Positions 42,226 through 51,260 are shown, counted from the first letter of the stretch. The stretch is 64,000 nucleotides of DNA from UBA8752 sp036159995 (GCA_036159995.1 JAYYEI010000060.1:124001-188000), one strand, 5' to 3'. Notes: generated by a model from the letters alone, not told the origin. Made by a program: numbers and translations.

Positions 42226-42993
42226 ATGAGCTACACGAAATGGATTGGAGGCGCCCTCGGATGGGCGCTGGGAGGACCGATCGGCGGCATCCTCGGATAC
42301 GCTTTCGGATCGATGGTGGCCGACAAGAGCCTCTCAATGGAAGACGATCCCCGCGCCTACCGGGAGTACCGACAGGCACCCCACGGAGGTGGACCCAGAA
42401 GGCGGCAGACCAGTGGCGGGGACTTCGCGGCGTCAATGATTGTGCTCAGCGCCGCCGTGATGAAGGCCGACGGCCGCATCCTGAAGTCCGAGCTCGATTA
42501 CGTCAAACGCTTCTTCGTCAGCAACTTCGGCCAGCAACAGGCCGAGCGGTACGTCCTGACCCTGCGGGAGGTGCTCAAGCAGGACGTCGACAGCCGGGCC
42601 GTGTGCCGCCAAATCCGCAGCATGATGGAGCACAGCAAGCGCCTGCTCCTGATCCAATACCTCTTCGGCATCGCCCAGGCCGATGGCCACGTGGACGCCA
42701 CCGAGGTCGAGGTCATCCGGCGCATGGCCGATTGGCTCGGGATCAGCCCCAAGGATCTGAAGTCCATCGAAGCCACCTTCTACACGGATGTCGCCTCCCA
42801 CTATGCGGTGCTCGAGGTGGCCGAATCCGCCAGCGATGCGGAGGTCAAGAAGGCGTACCGGCGGATGGCCGTCAAGTTCCACCCGGACAAGGTGGGCGAC
42901 ATGGGAGCGGATTACCAGAAGCAGGCCCGCCTCCGCTTCGACCGCATCCAAGAGGCCTACGAGGCCATCAAAAAGCAGCGGGGGATGAAGTGA
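42226..42993 (+). CDS. DjlA-like TerB-DnaJ protein (255 aa)
   Basis: N-terminal Gly-rich helix with GxxxG pattern (GGALGWALGGPIGGILGYAF), a TerB-like helical domain (FAASMIVLSAAVMKADGRIL ... YLFGIAQADGHVDATEV), and a C-terminal J-domain with the HPD motif in KFHPDKVGDMG. This is the layout of DjlA, a membrane-anchored co-chaperone that stimulates DnaK. It is 16 bp after the LemA/TPM genes and may act with them, or simply share the transcript. A bidirectional terminator follows. Confidence 0.88.
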   Translation: MSYTKWIGGALGWALGGPIGGILGYAFGSMVADKSLSMEDDPRAYREYRQAPHGGGPRRRQTSGGDFAASMIVLSAAVMKADGRILKSELDYVKRFFVSNFGQQQAERYVLTLREVLKQDVDSRAVCRQIRSMMEHSKRLLLIQYLFGIAQADGHVDATEVEVIRRMADWLGISPKDLKSIEATFYTDVASHYAVLEVAESASDAEVKKAYRRMAVKFHPDKVGDMGADYQKQARLRFDRIQEAYEAIKKQRGMK

Positions 42994-43013
42994 CCCTCAC
43001 CGTTCGCCCCATG

Positions 43014-43044
43014 AAAAAAGCCGAACTTCGCAGTCCGGCTTTTT
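43014..43044. terminator. Bidirectional terminator between the DjlA-like gene and the C25 peptidase gene
   Basis: AAAAAGCCG pairs with CGGCTTTTT, and ACT with AGT closer to the loop after a one-base mismatch. A-run and T-run on either side make it usable from both strands, fitting the convergent genes. Confidence 0.85.
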
Positions 43045-43065
43045 CGTGTCGTTCAGGGATTGGCC

Positions 43066-46000
43066 TCACTGGCGGATGACCGGCAGGCGCCATTGGCCTT
43101 CGCCATCCGTCAGGCGCACGGTATAATGTCCCGGCGCCACCGGTCCTAAGTCGAGAACGCGTCGTCCCGTCGTCTGGCCCATCCACTGCTCCGAACGGAC
43201 CAGTCGCCCACTTGCGTCGCGCAACTCCATCGTCAGGTCTTTCTGCTCGGCCCCGAGATCGAGGTCTAGGCTGAGCTCGCCAGTCGTTGGCACCGGGAAG
43301 GCACCGACCCCCTCGAGACCGTCAATCTGGCCAACACCGACGGGGTTGGTCACCGTCACCGTCAGGGGCACCCGCTCAGAAGCGCATCCCACCGCGTCGA
43401 CGGACACCGTCCAATCGTAGAAGAAGTAGTAATAGTTCTGGCTGTTGGCCCCGTTGACACTTGTGCCGGTGATGGCGCCAAAGTCGCCGAGCGCATACGG
43501 GTAGTCGGGGTCGGACCCGATGCCATCTCGCCACAGCTGGGGATTGTCGTCCGTGCTCCGCAGTCCGTAGCCGGATCCCGCCGGCACGAAGAAGCCCAGT
43601 TCGACGACGCTTTCGCCGTCGGCCACGTCGACCGTGACAGACTCGAGCTCGGTGCCTGCGTCATTGACCAAGGCGATGGTGCGGTTGCCCGCCCCGTTGG
43701 CCCAGACCCGGACGCTCTCGATGGTCAGGCCCTGATAGGCATCGAATACCAACCAGAACCCGGCGTTGGTGTGGTGCTGGCCATTCTCCTCGTCGCGCTC
43801 GGACTTGGCGCCCGTGCCCATCGTGCCAGGATTGGCAGATTCACTTTCGACCCAGAAGGTCGTGGTGGCGCCAACGTAGACCGGAACGTCCGGACCGGCG
43901 CCAAAGGGCAGGATGTCGTCCTCGTTCTCGTACCACAGCAGGTTGTCTCCCGTCGCATTGAGCGACACCTCGGCCGGGTTCTCAATGGTGATGTCCTCGG
44001 TGGCAGGGGCCGCCGGGATCGGGTAGACATCGACCGTGATTTCCTCCCCCACGTTTTCGTTGCCACAGGCGTCGGTGAAGGTCAATTGGAAAGTGCCGCT
44101 GGTGCCCACCTCGATGGAGGGACCTTCGACGCCCACGTTCCAGACGCACACGCCGTCTTCGGGGCCGGTGAGGGTGACCGTGCCGCCTTCGCAGAATCCG
44201 AGCTGACCATCGATGGCCACGGTCGGCGCGGCCGGCTCGAGCACCTCGATGGTGACCGGATCGCTGGTGAAGCTGCATCCGGCGTCGTCGGTGAGGGTCA
44301 CGCTGTACGTGCCGGCCTCGGAGACCTCGATGCTGGTCTCGGTGGCGCCATTGCTCCACGCGGTCTCAAACCCGCTGTTGGTGGTCAGCGTGACGCTCTC
44401 GCCCGGGCACAGGATGCCGGGGGGGCCGCTCTGGGTGATCTCGGCGTCGATGAAGCAGAACGGCGGGAGGACGATGTCGTCGACCCAGCAGGCGTCGGCG
44501 CCGCCGGAGATGATGTTGTCCTTTTCGTAGGACCAGGTGATGGTGTGGAATCCAGCCGTCAGCGGGAAGGACTCCTCGGCCCAGTCGAGCTCGCCCGACC
44601 ATTCGGCCACCAAGGCCCCATCGATTTCCAGACGGAGGAAATCCCAGCCGTCTTCGGTGGACACGCGTCGCGCAAACGTGAGGTCGCCGTCGCCCAAGAA
44701 CTCCAGCGCGATGGTGAGGTCGGTGCTTTGGTTGTCGCCGATGTCGCCACTCTCCATGCAGAAGTCGCCCTGGTACGGATTGTTGGTCGACACGAACCAG
44801 TCTTCGTTGCCATCGTAGGCCCACGGGAAGCTCTGGTCGTCTCCGGTCTCCCACGTCTCCATGATGAGGTTGATGGGCTCGAAGAAGTCCGCCGTGGTCA
44901 AGTACAATTCCGCATTGTCCGGACCCGACGTGTTCACCGAGAAGGTGATGGGAAGGAGTCCGCCGAGGCCGGCGTCCTCGGCCACGGTGACCGGGTAGGA
45001 CATCGTGATAGACCCGCCGGGCTCGATGATGTCCAACTCGTAGTTTCCGTTGAAGCCCATGGTCACATCCGGGTGCTCGAAGGCGAGGATGCCCACTGCA
45101 CCCGGCGCTCCATCGTGGCCGTCGTTGACGATGGTGAAGACGAGGTTGGCCTCCTCCCCGCTCTCAAGGATGCCGTTGCCGCTGTCCTCGACGACGAGAT
45201 CGACGATGCTGAAATGGGGCGCATTGAGGGTCACGGGGAAGGACGTCGTCCACTCGTTGCCGTCGGCGTCGGTGATCAGCACGTCGAACAGGGCCACGTG
45301 TTGGTCGGCCACGCCGGGCGTGACGTCAAACGCGAAGCCAGACAGCGTCAGGGAACCGTCTGCGGCGATGTCGCCGGCGGAGACCGCCCCATTGGTGATG
45401 GTCACCCACTCGTCGGCCGTGGTGATGGTCACCATGACGTCGGCGGCGGTTTCGATGCCCACGTTGGACAGGTCGAGCTCGAGGTCGATGCTCTCGCCCT
45501 GGTCGACCATGCCGTCGTTGTCTCCAGTCGGGTCGAAGGCCGCATTTCCGCTGCTCAGGACGTACGGTCCATCGGCAGGAACTGCCTGGACCGACGACTG
45601 GTAGGGAATCGTGTTGTAGGCGGTTCCCGTGATGAGGTAGTCCCCGGGAACGCCCAGCGGCTCGTTCAGGGTGATGGTGGCCACGCCGTTCTCCACAAAG
45701 GCGGTTCCGAGTATCTGGTCGCCCTGGGTGATGGCCACGAGCGCGCCTTCGGTCGGGCAGCTCACCTCGATGGTCGGGGTGCCGAGGAAGTAGACCTCTT
45801 GGTGGGACAGCGCCAACTGGTCCGGGAAGGCCGTGCGGAGCACGACGGACGGGTCGCCGAAGATGCACCAGGTATCCATCATCTCCTCGCCGCCACCTCC
45901 GTAACTATCGATCATGCCGGAACAGCCGTGGGCCACGATGGAGCCAAAGGTGTGGCGGATCTCCACTTCACCGTCTTCGACCACGAGGTCCGTCATCTCG

Positions 46001-47595
46001 TCCTGACCGCGCATCGGCGGTGCCCAGCTTTGCAGCACGCTGGAGAACGCGCCGCCGATGCCGCCCGCCGGCTCTCCATTGGAGGTGTGCTTGATCCACA
46101 CTTCACCGAAGCAGTCTCCCGACCCCTCGCCTTCATCGAAGTCGCCGACGCAGCAGGCCACCGGCACGAAGAAGCCGTACATGCCGTTGTTGGTGGTCTG
46201 GCCGATGGCGTTGATGTCGAATCCACTCGAGGCGATGCCCCCGTGGTATCCGTGACCGGTGTAGTTGATGAAGGACAGCCCCTTGTTCACCAGCTCGATC
46301 ATGTCGTTGGCGTTGGGGTTGCCCGCTTCGTCGGCGGTCTCCCCGCCGGTCGGGCTGTTGCCGGCCTGGCTTCCGTCGTACAGTTCCCAGACCTCTTGGA
46401 AGTCGTAGTCGATGAGCTTGTCCTTGATGGCGTTGAGGTGCTGCCAATCGCTTTCTCCGTTGTCGCCGATGCCAGCGCCCTCATTGGATCCGATGCCGAC
46501 GCCGATGTTGAACCACTCCTCCCCGAGGAACGGATTCTTCTCGTACTCTAGGGTGCGCTCGACCAGCGTCTCCATCTCGTCCACATCGTGCACAAGCAGG
46601 CGGCCGACGAAGAACTCCGGGTAGTGATCGTCCCCCTCCACGTAGCCGTAGCAAGGATCGCAGTATCCAGTGCCGCCTCCGTTGGTCACGAGCGTGGCAG
46701 CCACCTGGTCCTCGTCTCCGGCGAGGATTACGTGTGTCAACCCTTCGTTGAAGTACTGGTCGGCGAGGAAATCCTTGATGGCGTCGTAATCGTTGCCGAA
46801 GTCCGCCGCGTAGACCACCTCGGTCGTCAGTCCCTTCTCGATTTTCCATTGGATGAGCGGGGCCAGCACGTCGTCGTACATAGCGTCCGTCACAAAGACC
46901 ACCTTGCCGTGCTCCTCGATGTAGTCGTAGCGTTCGCTGACGCTGGCCGCATTGAGGAAGCGGCGTCCAAACTGGTCCGCAAATTCAGCAGAGAGACGGA
47001 CCGGCGCCACGGCGGGATTGACCGGAGCCATTTCTGTCTCCACGATGCGCACCGTGATGGAGGTGTGCACCCGCAAGACCCGGCTCACCGGGTTGTACTG
47101 GAAGGGATTTGCCCAGATGCTTTGGCCGCGCACGCCGCGCTGGACAAAGGGCGTCTGCAGTGCGGCCACGGATTGCGGGTAGAACGCATCCTCGACATAA
47201 ACCGCGCCTTCGGTGAAGGGCACGGTCGCCGGATCGACGTTGCGGTAGAGGTTGCCCTTGCTCGGCACCACGTCCACCTCAGTGAGGTCGACGAATTCCG
47301 TCTCGACGATTTCGAGGGCCGTGCCCACGGTCGCCCCGATCATCACGGTGGCGTCAACCTTGGACAAGTCCGGAGCGCCAGCGCGAAGCATGGGGGTGTC
47401 GCCGAGTACCCGGGGCATCACGGCGACCCCGTCGGGGGTGGTCACTTCGTGCAGGATCGGATCGGAGAAGTCGAACCGGACGACGATGCCGTCGTGGTCA
47501 TCGGACAACAGGGTGGCATTCTGGGCGGACCCGGTGGTCACAGTCCCGATCAGCAGGAGCAGCGCAGGCAGGGCTTTGGAGTGCAATGTGTGCAT
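43066..47595 (-). CDS. Gingipain-type C25 cysteine peptidase with T9SS type A-like C-terminus (1509 aa)
   Basis: Signal peptide (residues ~8-24), a propeptide-like region (~25-225), then a C25 caspase-like domain. Its catalytic dyad is His448 in NYTGHGYH and Cys481 in VACCVGDF, 33 residues apart as in Arg-gingipain. Two CARDB-like domains follow (SIDLELDLSNVGIETAADV, GILESGEEANLVFTIVNDG), an FGF-rich lectin-like segment, Ig-like domains with paired Cys, and a C-terminal type A sorting domain (VGAFPVPTTGELSL, ELRDASGRLVRS, APGHYTVRL). Probably a surface or secreted protease; related PorU proteins process T9SS tails, but the sorting tail here argues for a substrate instead. It lies 19 bp downstream of a small T9SS protein. 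Confidence 0.9.
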   Translation of the reverse strand: MHTLHSKALPALLLLIGTVTTGSAQNATLLSDDHDGIVVRFDFSDPILHEVTTPDGVAVMPRVLGDTPMLRAGAPDLSKVDATVMIGATVGTALEIVETEFVDLTEVDVVPSKGNLYRNVDPATVPFTEGAVYVEDAFYPQSVAALQTPFVQRGVRGQSIWANPFQYNPVSRVLRVHTSITVRIVETEMAPVNPAVAPVRLSAEFADQFGRRFLNAASVSERYDYIEEHGKVVFVTDAMYDDVLAPLIQWKIEKGLTTEVVYAADFGNDYDAIKDFLADQYFNEGLTHVILAGDEDQVAATLVTNGGGTGYCDPCYGYVEGDDHYPEFFVGRLLVHDVDEMETLVERTLEYEKNPFLGEEWFNIGVGIGSNEGAGIGDNGESDWQHLNAIKDKLIDYDFQEVWELYDGSQAGNSPTGGETADEAGNPNANDMIELVNKGLSFINYTGHGYHGGIASSGFDINAIGQTTNNGMYGFFVPVACCVGDFDEGEGSGDCFGEVWIKHTSNGEPAGGIGGAFSSVLQSWAPPMRGQDEMTDLVVEDGEVEIRHTFGSIVAHGCSGMIDSYGGGGEEMMDTWCIFGDPSVVLRTAFPDQLALSHQEVYFLGTPTIEVSCPTEGALVAITQGDQILGTAFVENGVATITLNEPLGVPGDYLITGTAYNTIPYQSSVQAVPADGPYVLSSGNAAFDPTGDNDGMVDQGESIDLELDLSNVGIETAADVMVTITTADEWVTITNGAVSAGDIAADGSLTLSGFAFDVTPGVADQHVALFDVLITDADGNEWTTSFPVTLNAPHFSIVDLVVEDSGNGILESGEEANLVFTIVNDGHDGAPGAVGILAFEHPDVTMGFNGNYELDIIEPGGSITMSYPVTVAEDAGLGGLLPITFSVNTSGPDNAELYLTTADFFEPINLIMETWETGDDQSFPWAYDGNEDWFVSTNNPYQGDFCMESGDIGDNQSTDLTIALEFLGDGDLTFARRVSTEDGWDFLRLEIDGALVAEWSGELDWAEESFPLTAGFHTITWSYEKDNIISGGADACWVDDIVLPPFCFIDAEITQSGPPGILCPGESVTLTTNSGFETAWSNGATETSIEVSEAGTYSVTLTDDAGCSFTSDPVTIEVLEPAAPTVAIDGQLGFCEGGTVTLTGPEDGVCVWNVGVEGPSIEVGTSGTFQLTFTDACGNENVGEEITVDVYPIPAAPATEDITIENPAEVSLNATGDNLLWYENEDDILPFGAGPDVPVYVGATTTFWVESESANPGTMGTGAKSERDEENGQHHTNAGFWLVFDAYQGLTIESVRVWANGAGNRTIALVNDAGTELESVTVDVADGESVVELGFFVPAGSGYGLRSTDDNPQLWRDGIGSDPDYPYALGDFGAITGTSVNGANSQNYYYFFYDWTVSVDAVGCASERVPLTVTVTNPVGVGQIDGLEGVGAFPVPTTGELSLDLDLGAEQKDLTMELRDASGRLVRSEQWMGQTTGRRVLDLGPVAPGHYTVRLTDGEGQWRLPVIRQ

Positions 47596-47614
47596 GGTTT
47601 CTTCTTGGTGCAGG

Positions 47615-48313
47615 TCAATGGACCATCAGTCGCTCGAAGCGACCCCCTCCCGTCCATCGTAGGAGGTACATCCCGGTGGGCCATCCCTCCGTCGACAGAA
47701 GCCAACGGCCATCAGACCTTTCCGGTGTGCAATTGAGTAACCTTCCATCCGGGGTCAACCGTTGCATGGTTGGATGGAAGTTTCCATTCGGGGGCATGAA
47801 CAGGACAATCCGCTGTCCGGCACGGCATGGATTCGGATGCAAATCGACGGTGGGAAAAGACGTCGAGGGGATGGCGTTCACCCCTCCATTGCGCAGGTCG
47901 AACCAGACGTTGACCAGCGCGTCCGGATTGTCGGTCGGCCACACCCAGAAATGGAGAAAGCAACTGCCCTCGATGTCCAAGGCATTGACGATGAGTTTCA
48001 GGAACCCGGCGCCGCCCTCAGGCATGGGCAACATGTCGGCATCGGAAGGAACTCCGGTGTAGCATTCGCCGAGGTCGCAGAGGTTGACGTCCCACCCGTC
48101 GGTCCATCCCCCGTCGATGTAGCGCCAGGTGAGGCCCAGCGAATCCGCAGTCTCATTCGGGAAGTCAATCTGGAAAATGCGGGTGAGGCTGTCCGTAGGG
48201 AACTCTGCCACCAAACTGTCCGTGGGCTCGATGCCGAACTGGGCATGAAGGACATACGGCACCCCTGTCCAGAAGAGTAGCGTGAGGGCCAAGAGCTTGG
48301 TGGTCAACCGCAT
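47615..48313 (-). CDS. Small secreted protein with T9SS type A-like sorting domain (232 aa)
   Basis: Signal peptide (residues ~5-24, ending VLHAQ). The middle is a single domain of ~135 residues with paired Cys (LCDLGECYTG and SCFLHFWVWP) and many aromatic residues, not assigned to a family. The C-terminus fits a type A sorting domain: VDLHPNPCRAGQRIVLF, QRLTPDGRLLN, GWPTGMYLLRWTGGG and FERLMVH. It sits just ahead of the C25 peptidase gene and may be its companion. The TAACTTCG box 4 bp before its ATG uses the stop codon of the preceding gene, so it could be chance. Confidence 0.78.
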   Translation of the reverse strand: MRLTTKLLALTLLFWTGVPYVLHAQFGIEPTDSLVAEFPTDSLTRIFQIDFPNETADSLGLTWRYIDGGWTDGWDVNLCDLGECYTGVPSDADMLPMPEGGAGFLKLIVNALDIEGSCFLHFWVWPTDNPDALVNVWFDLRNGGVNAIPSTSFPTVDLHPNPCRAGQRIVLFMPPNGNFHPTMQRLTPDGRLLNCTPERSDGRWLLSTEGWPTGMYLLRWTGGGRFERLMVH

Positions 48314-48322
48314 CCTCCGAAG

Positions 48323-48817
48323 TTAGGGTGTTCTCCCTGTCGGCCGGCCAAACAGGTCCGCCATCCTCTCGGAACGGTACGCAAACAGGGACTCGATGCT
48401 CCGGCGCACCCAGCGCCCGGCCACCCACGCGCCAAGCCGCCCCATCGGCAAGCGATACGTGAGTTCGTCCACAACCAGGCACCCTCCATCGATCGGACGG
48501 AATTCATGCCGGTGGTCCCATTCTGAAAAAGGACCGCTCAGCTGGATGTCGCGGAACCAGCCCATGCCCTCTGGGCCGGCTGGAGGATGGACCTCCTCGA
48601 TCCGGGTGAGCCAGCCAGTTCGGATGCCGGGCACCGGGGACACCGAAATCCGAACTTCCAATCCAGGATGCAAAGGGGTGTCTCCTCCCCGACCGATGCG
48701 CACGCGCTGCTCCGGCGGAGTCATTTCCACAAGGTTCTGGGCGGTTTGGAAGAAGGTCCACACCTCCCCGACCGGAGCGGCCACAGCGAGCTCAGACCTC
48801 AAGACAAACGGGGTCAT
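48323..48817 (-). CDS. SRPBCC/START-like ligand-binding protein (164 aa)
   Basis: A soluble protein with the layout of polyketide cyclase/dehydrase-like SRPBCC folds: ELAVAAPVGEVWTFFQTAQN at the start, NLVEMTPPEQRV, WFRDIQLSGPFSEWDHRHEF in the middle, and the usual amphipathic C-terminal helix (WVRRSIESLFAYRSERMADLF). Binds a hydrophobic ligand in most relatives; here unknown. The ATG overlaps the stop of the DUF458 gene as ATGA. No signal peptide. Confidence 0.8.
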   Translation of the reverse strand: MTPFVLRSELAVAAPVGEVWTFFQTAQNLVEMTPPEQRVRIGRGGDTPLHPGLEVRISVSPVPGIRTGWLTRIEEVHPPAGPEGMGWFRDIQLSGPFSEWDHRHEFRPIDGGCLVVDELTYRLPMGRLGAWVAGRWVRRSIESLFAYRSERMADLFGRPTGRTP

Positions 48818-49287
48818 TGGCACAGGGCATCCGCTGCCCAAGCCGCCATCAGCAGACCCGGTTTGGCTCCACTCTGAAAGCCCAGTGATTGGATGTATCC
48901 GGCAGAAGCACTCAGCACCTTGTTGCTCGGATGGGCCGGATCGGTGTTGAAGTCAAGGTCAATCTGGGCCACTTCCACTCCGGCCTCTTCCCGAAGAAGG
49001 TTGGCCAGCGCTACGGAGCGCTCGGTCTCGCCCCACAACTTGGTCCACAGGTCGCCAATCTTCGGCACCTTCTCCTTCCGGTAAATGACGTGAGCCCCTG
49101 ATCGGGGAAACCGGAACACGACCGTGGTGACGTAGACGGTGTGGTTCCGATGATTTTGACTGTCGCATCCGACGTACAGAACAAATCGGGCATCACTCGA
49201 CTGCATTTCTCGGACGTAATCGCATACGTCGAACGAGCGCCTGCCCCCCATGATCTTGAATCGTCGTGTTGATCTGTCACCCTCCAT
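48814..49287 (-). CDS. YkuK-like DUF458 protein, RNase H-like fold (157 aa)
   Basis: Short protein resembling Bacillus YkuK (DUF458): FVLYVGCDSQNHRNHTVYVTTVVFRF in the first half, then LLREEAGVEVAQIDLDFNTDPAHPSNKVL and a C-terminal helix. This family is predicted to have an RNase H-like fold, but activity has not been shown to my knowledge. I chose ATG 49287; an ATG 36 bp downstream (49251) would remove only weakly conserved residues. It leads the group DUF458-SRPBCC, followed by the T9SS genes. Confidence 0.75.
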   Translation of the reverse strand: MEGDRSTRRFKIMGGRRSFDVCDYVREMQSSDARFVLYVGCDSQNHRNHTVYVTTVVFRFPRSGAHVIYRKEKVPKIGDLWTKLWGETERSVALANLLREEAGVEVAQIDLDFNTDPAHPSNKVLSASAGYIQSLGFQSGAKPGLLMAAWAADALCQ

Positions 49288-49377
49288 GCTCCGACAATTT
49301 ACCGAGGGGGAGAGCCGGAGCCGGGCTGGGTGCTCAAGCCTTGTCCACAAGTTGCCAAGCAATGGACCGGCTAGAAA

Positions 49378-49402
49378 ATGGAAACACCCGCCGTTGCGGG
49401 TG
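49378..49402 (-). terminator. GC hairpin with T-rich tail, probable terminator of the histidine kinase transcript
   Basis: Perfect 7-bp stem CACCCGC / GCGGGTG around AACG (minus strand), followed on that strand by TTTCCATTTTC. It lies ~180 bp after the kinase stop and ~90 bp before the DUF458 start. Confidence 0.5.
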
Positions 49403-49414
49403 CTTCTCTACGAT

Positions 49415-49445
49415 TCACAACTGTGATTGACTTCCCTTGGGAAGT
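49415..49445. promoter_or_regulatory. Two adjacent palindromes, possible operators
   Basis: TCACAACTGTGA (49415-49426; arms TCACA/TGTGA) is followed after 3 bases by ACTTCCCTTGGGAAGT (49430-49445; arms ACTTCCC/GGGAAGT with a TT centre). A 2-nt centre is too small for an RNA hairpin loop, which favours binding sites for a dimeric protein. They lie upstream of the DUF458 gene. Confidence 0.35.
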
Positions 49446-49541
49446 GCCTGTCAACCACAATTACAATTTACACATTACATCCGAACAAACCAAGACTTAA
49501 CCCCTTTTCGTCTATTTATTACATATTTCAGTCGGTAATTT

Positions 49542-49574
49542 GACTGATTCAGTCGACCCAACCCGACAGTTGGG
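49542..49574. repeat. Two inverted repeats just after the histidine kinase stop
   Basis: GACTGATTCAGTC (49542-49554, arms of 6) and CCCAAC-ccgaca-GTTGGG (49557-49574, arms of 6). The second begins 5 bases beyond the stop. Neither is followed by a T-run. TCAGTCG occurs twice here as a direct repeat. The rest of 49288-49578 is AT-rich with no open frame that I can support. Confidence 0.4.
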
Positions 49575-49578
49575 ACAA

Positions 49579-51183
49579 TTACAAATCAGAGGAAATGAAC
49601 CGAAGACACATGGCCTGCAATTCCTCCCGACTGAAGGGCTTGGACATGTGCATGTCCACGCCGGCCTCCCTTGCCGCCTCCTTGTCATGGTCAAAGGCAA
49701 AAGCACTCAGGGCCACAATCGGCGTGGGTTCCCTTTGTTCGTCCTGCTCCAGTTTCCTGAACCGGCGGGTGGCTTCCAGTCCATCCATCTCAGGCATTTG
49801 AATGTCCATGAAGACCAGATCAAATCGGCTCTCGGTCATCGCCTGCAGCGCTTCCACGCCGTTCTCTACGCAGGTGACGTCCGCCTTCCATTTCCCAAGC
49901 AGGGACCGGATGAGGAATCGATTGACGTCGTTGTCTTCTACCACGAGGATTTGTCTTCCCTCAAGGAGGGCGCTCTCCAGTTTCACGGGCTCGACCGATG
50001 CGTGAATCACCGGGGCCACGGCCAGGGTGAACCGGAACGTGCTGCCTTGGCCCAATGTGCTCGTGACGGTGGCCTCGCCCCCGTGCAGGAGACAGAGTTC
50101 CTTGACGATGGCCAAACCCAATCCCGTTCCACCATGACGGACTTCCCGGTTGGTCGCCTGACTGAATCGTTCAAATACGACTCCCAAATCCTTCTCGTCG
50201 ATTCCCAGCCCCGAGTCCGTCACCTCCAACACCAGGCGATGCCCAGTTTGTCCCTCCGCTTCAAGAGACAGGGTGAGGCCAATGGTTCCGGAGTCAGTGA
50301 ACTTGACCGCATTGCCGAGGCTGTTGATGAGAATCTGAGTCAGAATGGAAGGGTCCACATTCCAGCGGGTCCTGAGCTTGGCATCACATTGAATGTCGAG
50401 CCGGATGCCCTTCGTTTCGAGTTGGGCTTGGAAGATGGAAGCCACCCGCTCGGCAATGGGCTCGATGAGGGTCGGTTCCTTGCGGCAGACCCGTTGGCCG
50501 GCTTCGAGTTTGGCCAAGTCGAGCATGTCGTCGAGCAGCTCCTTCAGAAGGACGCTGCCTCCCCGAATCGAACTGAGCAAATTGTCCTGTTCGGCATCGA
50601 GGGGGGTGTCTCCGAGCAAATCCGCCATGCCCATGATGGCGTTCATCGGGGTCCGGATCTCATGGCTCATCCGGGTCAGGAACTCCCGTTCGGCCTTCTC
50701 GGCCGCCCGGGCCTCGTCTCGCGATTCACGGAGGTTCTCCTCCACCATCTTCCGATCGGTGACGTCCTGGTGGATGCCCACCGAACCAATGACGTCCCCC
50801 TCTGCATTGCGTTTGGGAACGCCGCTGATCAACAACCACTTTCTTGCTCCATCGGCCGTGGTAATGGGCACTTCATAAGCCCCTGCCTCTCCAGAATTCC
50901 GAGCCCTCGTCCGATCGTCCATGTGTTGGACCTCCTCGCCGGAGAGGAACACGTCCGAAGCCTTCTTCCCGATCAAATCGGATTCAGAATACCCGACAAT
51001 CGAGCAGAAACGTGCATCCGCCCGAACGATTCTCTCTTGGGTATCCACCTCGAGGATGCCCAGGGCCATGTTGGCCACGATGTCCTCATACCGATTGCAT
51101 TTCGCCTGCAGACGGCGCACTTCCCCCTGCAGGAACGCAAGACGTTCCCGGGGTAACATTTCGTGGATGTAATCGACACTCAT
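49579..51183 (-). CDS. Hybrid sensor histidine kinase with PAS and receiver domains (534 aa)
   Basis: Soluble sensor kinase; no signal peptide or membrane helix. Domains: PAS (~30-145, VANMALGILEVDTQERIVRA ... VGIHQDVTDR), HisKA with phospho-acceptor His174 in MSHEIRTPMNA, HATPase (NSLGNAVKFTDSG, DSGLGI, GTGLGLAIVKEL), and a C-terminal receiver (VVEDNDVNRFLIRSLL, Asp460 in LVFMDIQMPEMDG, Lys515 in MSKPF). It must sense an internal signal. I start at ATG 51183 rather than 51234, because a TATCTTTC box (51209-51216) lies between the two. Divergent from the LysM gene, 77 bp apart; a link to that cassette is possible but unproven. Confidence 0.9.
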   Translation of the reverse strand: MSVDYIHEMLPRERLAFLQGEVRRLQAKCNRYEDIVANMALGILEVDTQERIVRADARFCSIVGYSESDLIGKKASDVFLSGEEVQHMDDRTRARNSGEAGAYEVPITTADGARKWLLISGVPKRNAEGDVIGSVGIHQDVTDRKMVEENLRESRDEARAAEKAEREFLTRMSHEIRTPMNAIMGMADLLGDTPLDAEQDNLLSSIRGGSVLLKELLDDMLDLAKLEAGQRVCRKEPTLIEPIAERVASIFQAQLETKGIRLDIQCDAKLRTRWNVDPSILTQILINSLGNAVKFTDSGTIGLTLSLEAEGQTGHRLVLEVTDSGLGIDEKDLGVVFERFSQATNREVRHGGTGLGLAIVKELCLLHGGEATVTSTLGQGSTFRFTLAVAPVIHASVEPVKLESALLEGRQILVVEDNDVNRFLIRSLLGKWKADVTCVENGVEALQAMTESRFDLVFMDIQMPEMDGLEATRRFRKLEQDEQREPTPIVALSAFAFDHDKEAAREAGVDMHMSKPFSREELQAMCLRFISSDL

Positions 51184-51260
51184 TGGGGGCAACAACAGGG
51201 TGGCTACTGAAAGATACTGCCTATCCCCCCCCATCTTCGTCAGACGGCCACCTCAATCCC

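Noticed and set aside
43771..46551. A 926-codon plus-strand frame opposite the C25 peptidase
   Set aside because: Antisense shadow in high-GC sequence; it has no signal or domain, while the opposite strand has an intact catalytic dyad and sorting tail.
48318..48325. TAACTTCG as a firm promoter for the small T9SS gene
   Set aside because: Its first three bases are the stop codon of the SRPBCC gene, and no -33 TTG is seen, so chance is a good explanation; it is kept only as part of the general motif observation.
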